Of a DNA stretch of 64,000 nucleotides, positions 61,037-64,000 are shown in pieces; position 1 is the first letter of the stretch, and every line of letters begins with the position of its first letter. Where the stretch lies: assembly GCA_964470455.1 (NCBI GenBank), contig CAYYCX010000007.1, positions 19,751 to 83,750 on the forward strand, written 5' to 3'. This DNA is from JAWXBM01 sp964470455 (GTDB lineage Bacteria > Pseudomonadota > Gammaproteobacteria > Xanthomonadales > SZUA-36). A model generated the notes under the pieces. The model was not told the DNA's origin, did no database searches, and saw only the letters and a list, made by a program, of their open reading frames with translations. A program made the translations under genes and the position numbers.

Positions 61037-62146
61037 CTATTTGCCGCCAACCTGCAAATAGCCTTTGCCATCCCTGATTTCCAGCACAGTGCCCAATGGC
61101 TTTGACATGCTGTCCAGGCGTTCCAGGATACTGGCGGCCTGGGCCGGTGTTGCAAGCGACGGGAAGCCGCGTGTATTTCGAAAATCCTCGTTCGGTTTGC
61201 CCTCGTCGATCATGATCGGAGTGAGTTCAACCTTGATGGATCGGTCGTCCCTGATGCTCAATTGCGCAATCACGCTCTCCCACACATCCGCGGGGTAATT
61301 GCCGATTTCCGTGCGACTGTGAAAAATATAGTTGCCGAGCCCGTAGAAAATCAGCCCCCGACCCCGCACCTCGATACCACCCAGTGTCGGCTCGCCGTGG
61401 CTGACATAAATATCAACGCCATTGTCGATGGCGGCATGGGCCCAACTCCGTTGCCATTCAGGCATGTCCAGGGACTGGTAGTGCTGGTACGCGATCACCC
61501 AATCGGCCTCAGCCCGGGCAGCGCGGATTGCCGCCAGGTTCCGCTCCCACGCCGCCTCGTCTCCGGGCATCATGATATTCACGCCCGGCCGCGATTCGGT
61601 GGCGGGAGCATCTTCCTTCAGCTTTGCCGACGCGACCGCCACCAGGGCGATGCGCTGATCACCGGCCTGCAGGTAGGCGGGAGCGGTCGCCGCCGCCAGA
61701 TTCAGGCCTATACCCGCATGGGTGAGGTCGTGCCGGGACACCGCCTCGAGCATGGCGCGAATGCCCTCTGTTCCGTAGTCCCACGAATGGTTGTTCGCAA
61801 GGGAAACGAGGTTGACGCCAAGCGACTCGACGAAACCGAGGATGTCAGGTGTCGTCCCATGGAAAAACTGGTCATCGCGCGTGGGCTGGCAACGCCCCGG
61901 TTCGCAGACTGAAATCTCCAGGTTGGTGAACACGACATCCCTGCCTTTGAGCAGCGGAGGAATCCCCTGGAAGGCTGGCCGGCCTTCCTGTGGCTCACGC
62001 TTGACCAGCGATTGTCCGAGCAGTACCAGCTGCAGGTCGTCTTCAACCACTGCCGGGTCAGCGTTTGTCTCCATGGAAAAAAGGCCAGTGAGCGCGATCA
62101 TGGCCAGCATGCGGAATCGTGGCAGGAACGTGTGAACCAATGTCAT
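61037..62146 (-). CDS. CapA/PgsA-like metallophosphatase-domain protein
   Basis: A 369-residue exported protein with the CapA domain (poly-gamma-glutamate synthesis/metallophosphatase-like). Distinct segments are VVFTNLEISV, LVSLANNHSWDYG (NNH...D is the metal-site signature), VIAYQHYQSLDMPEWQRSWAHAAIDNGVDIYVSHGEP and GLIFYGLGNYIF. The N-terminus has a signal peptide (RFRMLAMIALTGLFSMETNA). In its family the domain acts in capsule or polymer assembly; here no other capsule gene is nearby, so a phosphatase role on exported substrates is equally likely. It lies downstream of the YfcC-type permease on the same strand, 112 bases away. Confidence 0.85.
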   Translation of the reverse strand: MTLVHTFLPRFRMLAMIALTGLFSMETNADPAVVEDDLQLVLLGQSLVKREPQEGRPAFQGIPPLLKGRDVVFTNLEISVCEPGRCQPTRDDQFFHGTTPDILGFVESLGVNLVSLANNHSWDYGTEGIRAMLEAVSRHDLTHAGIGLNLAAATAPAYLQAGDQRIALVAVASAKLKEDAPATESRPGVNIMMPGDEAAWERNLAAIRAARAEADWVIAYQHYQSLDMPEWQRSWAHAAIDNGVDIYVSHGEPTLGGIEVRGRGLIFYGLGNYIFHSRTEIGNYPADVWESVIAQLSIRDDRSIKVELTPIMIDEGKPNEDFRNTRGFPSLATPAQAASILERLDSMSKPLGTVLEIRDGKGYLQVGGK

Positions 62147-62258
62147 CAGGTAACCCTCTCTGAAGTTATTTGAACTGCTCGGCGCCAGGCGTTCCCATAG
62201 TGGGCATCCGGGCTATTGACAGGCTTTCTTGTACCCAACCGCGGCGATGGCTCATGCT

Positions 62259-63668
62259 TCAGATTCCCAGGCTTACAACCACGATCAGGATGGCAGCGCC
62301 AAGGAGCACATAGATGACCCACAGCCAGGCCACCGCTTTGGCCCATTCGGTCCAGTTAACCTGGGCGGTGGCCAGGTAGGCCAGCAAGGTACCCGACGTC
62401 GGAGTCAGCAGGTTGGTAATTCCATTTCCGAACAGGAAAGCCAGCACGGTGGTTTGTGGTGAAACACCCGAAAGCTGCCCCAGCGGCCCCATGATGGGCA
62501 TGCTGATGGCAGCTTGCCCGGATGTGGACGGAATGAGGAAATCCAGCATCAACTGGGCGGCAAACATACCCACTACAGCGTGCGCAGCACTGCCTTCACC
62601 GAGCAACCGGGTAAGTCCATGCACCACCGAATCCAGTACCTGCCCACTCTCCAGGGTGATGGCAACGGCCGAAGCAACCCCTATGAGCATGCAGGCCATG
62701 AGAATCTTCTTCATGCCGCTTACGAATGACTCTGCCGCTTCCTGCGGCGACAAACCGGCTGCCATGGCGAGCACGACACTGAGGCCAATGTAATAGGCGG
62801 ACAATTCCTGGTGTTTCCAATGCCAGTAGTGGGATGCCACTACCAGTACCGCGATCCCCAACGTGAGCAGGACCATAACCAGGCTGTGCCGGATCGAGAG
62901 TGGAGCCCGCTCATAGTGCATTTCGGCATCCAGGGTGTCGGGATGCTGGCGCCGTATCAGAAACAAAACAAATACGATGCCAATGACCAGGAAAATCAGC
63001 CAACAGGCAAAACGCAGGCCGGCACCGCTGAAAATCTGCAGCCCGACCAGTGGTTGTGCGATGGTCAATGGAATCGGGTTGCTGACCGAAGACATGTAAC
63101 CCGCCTTGACTGCAACAGTGACTATCGCCAGGCCAACGAGGTTGGACATTCCCAACCGATTGCTCAGGGCCACCATGATGGGAATGATCAGCAGATACTC
63201 CGACGCCAGGCCAAGAAAGGTGCTGCCGGCGGAGAAAATAACCATCAACACCGGAACCAGCAGATACAGGTTTCCTCGCATGCCACTGAGCAGGCGCTCA
63301 AGGCCGGCATCAATGGCACCGCTGCGGTTGAGAATTCCAAACATGCCGCCAATGATCAGCACCATGAAGATCAGCCCGGCCATGCGCTCGAGCCCGGCCG
63401 GAATGGCCATCAAGGCAGTGGTGATGCCTACAGCCTGAGCGGACCCCGAAGCAGGATCCACTTGTGCGGGTTGCCAGAGGTTCCGGATGGATCGGTCTTT
63501 GGGGAGCACCTGGTAAGAGTCTGGAACTACCAGCTTGCCGTCGCGCTGGTAGGTTCCGGAGTCCAGCAACCAGGTCAACAGCAGCGCGAGCATCAAAATT
63601 CCCAGCATGATGATGATNNNNNNNNNNATGGGGTGAAGATGCTTTCGGGTATTGGCTGGTTCAGTCAC
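62259..63668 (-). CDS. YfcC-type inner-membrane permease (carrier of amino acid or dicarboxylate type)
   Basis: A 469-residue multi-spanning membrane protein of the YfcC/ArcD-like transporter group, with about a dozen hydrophobic helices. Signature segments include GGMFGILNRSGAIDAGLERLL, SEYLLIIPIMVALSNRLG, VSNPIPLTIAQPLVG and LIPSTSGQAAISMPIMGPLG, the last matching the C-terminal substrate-site region of such carriers. The first few residues after KHLHP are covered by ten N (63618-63627), and the frame is kept by coincidence. Substrate is probably an amino acid, short peptide or dicarboxylate. It is likely the inner-membrane step of the scavenging locus. Confidence 0.85.
   Translation of the reverse strand: MTEPANTRKHLHPXXXXIIIMLGILMLALLLTWLLDSGTYQRDGKLVVPDSYQVLPKDRSIRNLWQPAQVDPASGSAQAVGITTALMAIPAGLERMAGLIFMVLIIGGMFGILNRSGAIDAGLERLLSGMRGNLYLLVPVLMVIFSAGSTFLGLASEYLLIIPIMVALSNRLGMSNLVGLAIVTVAVKAGYMSSVSNPIPLTIAQPLVGLQIFSGAGLRFACWLIFLVIGIVFVLFLIRRQHPDTLDAEMHYERAPLSIRHSLVMVLLTLGIAVLVVASHYWHWKHQELSAYYIGLSVVLAMAAGLSPQEAAESFVSGMKKILMACMLIGVASAVAITLESGQVLDSVVHGLTRLLGEGSAAHAVVGMFAAQLMLDFLIPSTSGQAAISMPIMGPLGQLSGVSPQTTVLAFLFGNGITNLLTPTSGTLLAYLATAQVNWTEWAKAVAWLWVIYVLLGAAILIVVVSLGI
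63618..63627. other. Scaffold gap (10 N) in the permease N-terminus
   Basis: Ten N bases replace an unknown number of bases near the transporter's first helix. The adjacent sequence continues in one frame, so the missing stretch may be short or absent. Confidence 0.9.
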
Positions 63669-64000
63669 TTTTTCGCATGGCTCAGGTAACTCTGGGTGCT
63701 TCCAGGTTCGTAATGCCAGGCTTGATAAACTGGCTGGCTTGTCAATCCGGAATTCATTGCATTGGAAGTATCGCCAGGGCTCATCCGCGACATGTCTCTA
63801 AACGCAACAGACCTGGTTGGCCTGCCCAGGAACGAGAGTCATTTGCCGGTGATCCTATGGGAACTGTCCAGGCTTATGCAATAAGATGCGAAAAGCAAAT
63901 TGGGCCATTAGTAATAGGTATATGTCATCGCCCGATACACGTCGTCACTGTTCACTGAAGGTTTTGAATACCGTGCGGATTTCAGAGAATCATGGAAGGC
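63669..64000. other. Window end, no gene seen
   Basis: Upstream of the permease start on the minus strand and extending to the window end. No signal, repeat, RNA gene or convincing frame was recognised. It may contain the permease promoter and the start of a gene beyond the window. Confidence 0.5.

Noticed and set aside
63677..63958. Rightward 93-codon frame at the window end
   Set aside because: No ribosome site, no motif and poor coding composition.

Overview
This window looks like a draft chromosome scaffold from a GC-rich, heterotrophic gammaproteobacterium; that placement is inference. The evidence is high GC, two large TonB-dependent receptors, many exported peptidases, amidases and serine hydrolases, a protein ending in a DGFE-type C-terminus, and several families of dispersed palindromic repeats. 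Two runs of ten N (31166-31175 and 63618-63627) mark assembly joins, so this is probably a genome bin or draft genome. No rRNA, tRNA or CRISPR array was seen.

Left flank (1-18.7 kb): a DmpA-like aminopeptidase cut by the window edge and coupled to a pseudouridine-phosphate glycosidase; a leftward operon of hydroxyacid dehydrogenase and methyltransferase; a secreted unknown protein overlapping a fused HyuA-HyuB hydantoinase/oxoprolinase; a divergent SDR; a YajQ-family protein; a PycTM-like membrane protein; a VWA protein with Ig-like repeats; DUF1993; a DUF885 metallopeptidase; a second SDR; and a quinone oxidoreductase.

Genomic island (about 18.7-31.9 kb): lower GC, bounded by a 58-bp perfect direct repeat of the 3' end of a glutathione S-transferase gene, with a broken gst fragment on the left and the intact gene on the right. 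It carries an XRE-ImmA protease pair with an operator-like palindrome, an HNH-like small protein, a DUF3800 protein, an unusual 532-aa protein joining a GGCT-like N-terminus to a HEPN/AbiU2-like C-terminus, an intact IS5-family element, and a restriction-modification-like module (Eco57I-type DNA methylase plus a PLD-nuclease/SNF2-helicase fusion that the N gap splits artificially). There is no integrase. This is the likeliest place for an undescribed defence function.

Right flank (31.9-64 kb): a gst gene, an alpha/beta hydrolase, two CocE-type hydrolases, an Asp-box propeller protein, two TonB receptors, an alkaline-phosphatase-fold enzyme, two serine beta-lactamase-fold hydrolases, an AbiEi antitoxin next to an internally deleted AbiEii toxin, three secreted beta-helix paralogues, an M20 peptidase, an amidase, a LysR regulator, a CapA-like protein and a YfcC-type permease. 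Together they suggest scavenging of peptides and amides: receptor uptake, secreted hydrolysis, and inner-membrane transport.

Two-armed dispersed repeats (cores GCAGCCATGCTGC and GCGAGCCATGCTCGC) are scattered through the flanks. In at least four genes they lie inside the coding frame: in a domain linker, in a secreted protein, in the N-terminus of an exported hydrolase, and at a start codon.
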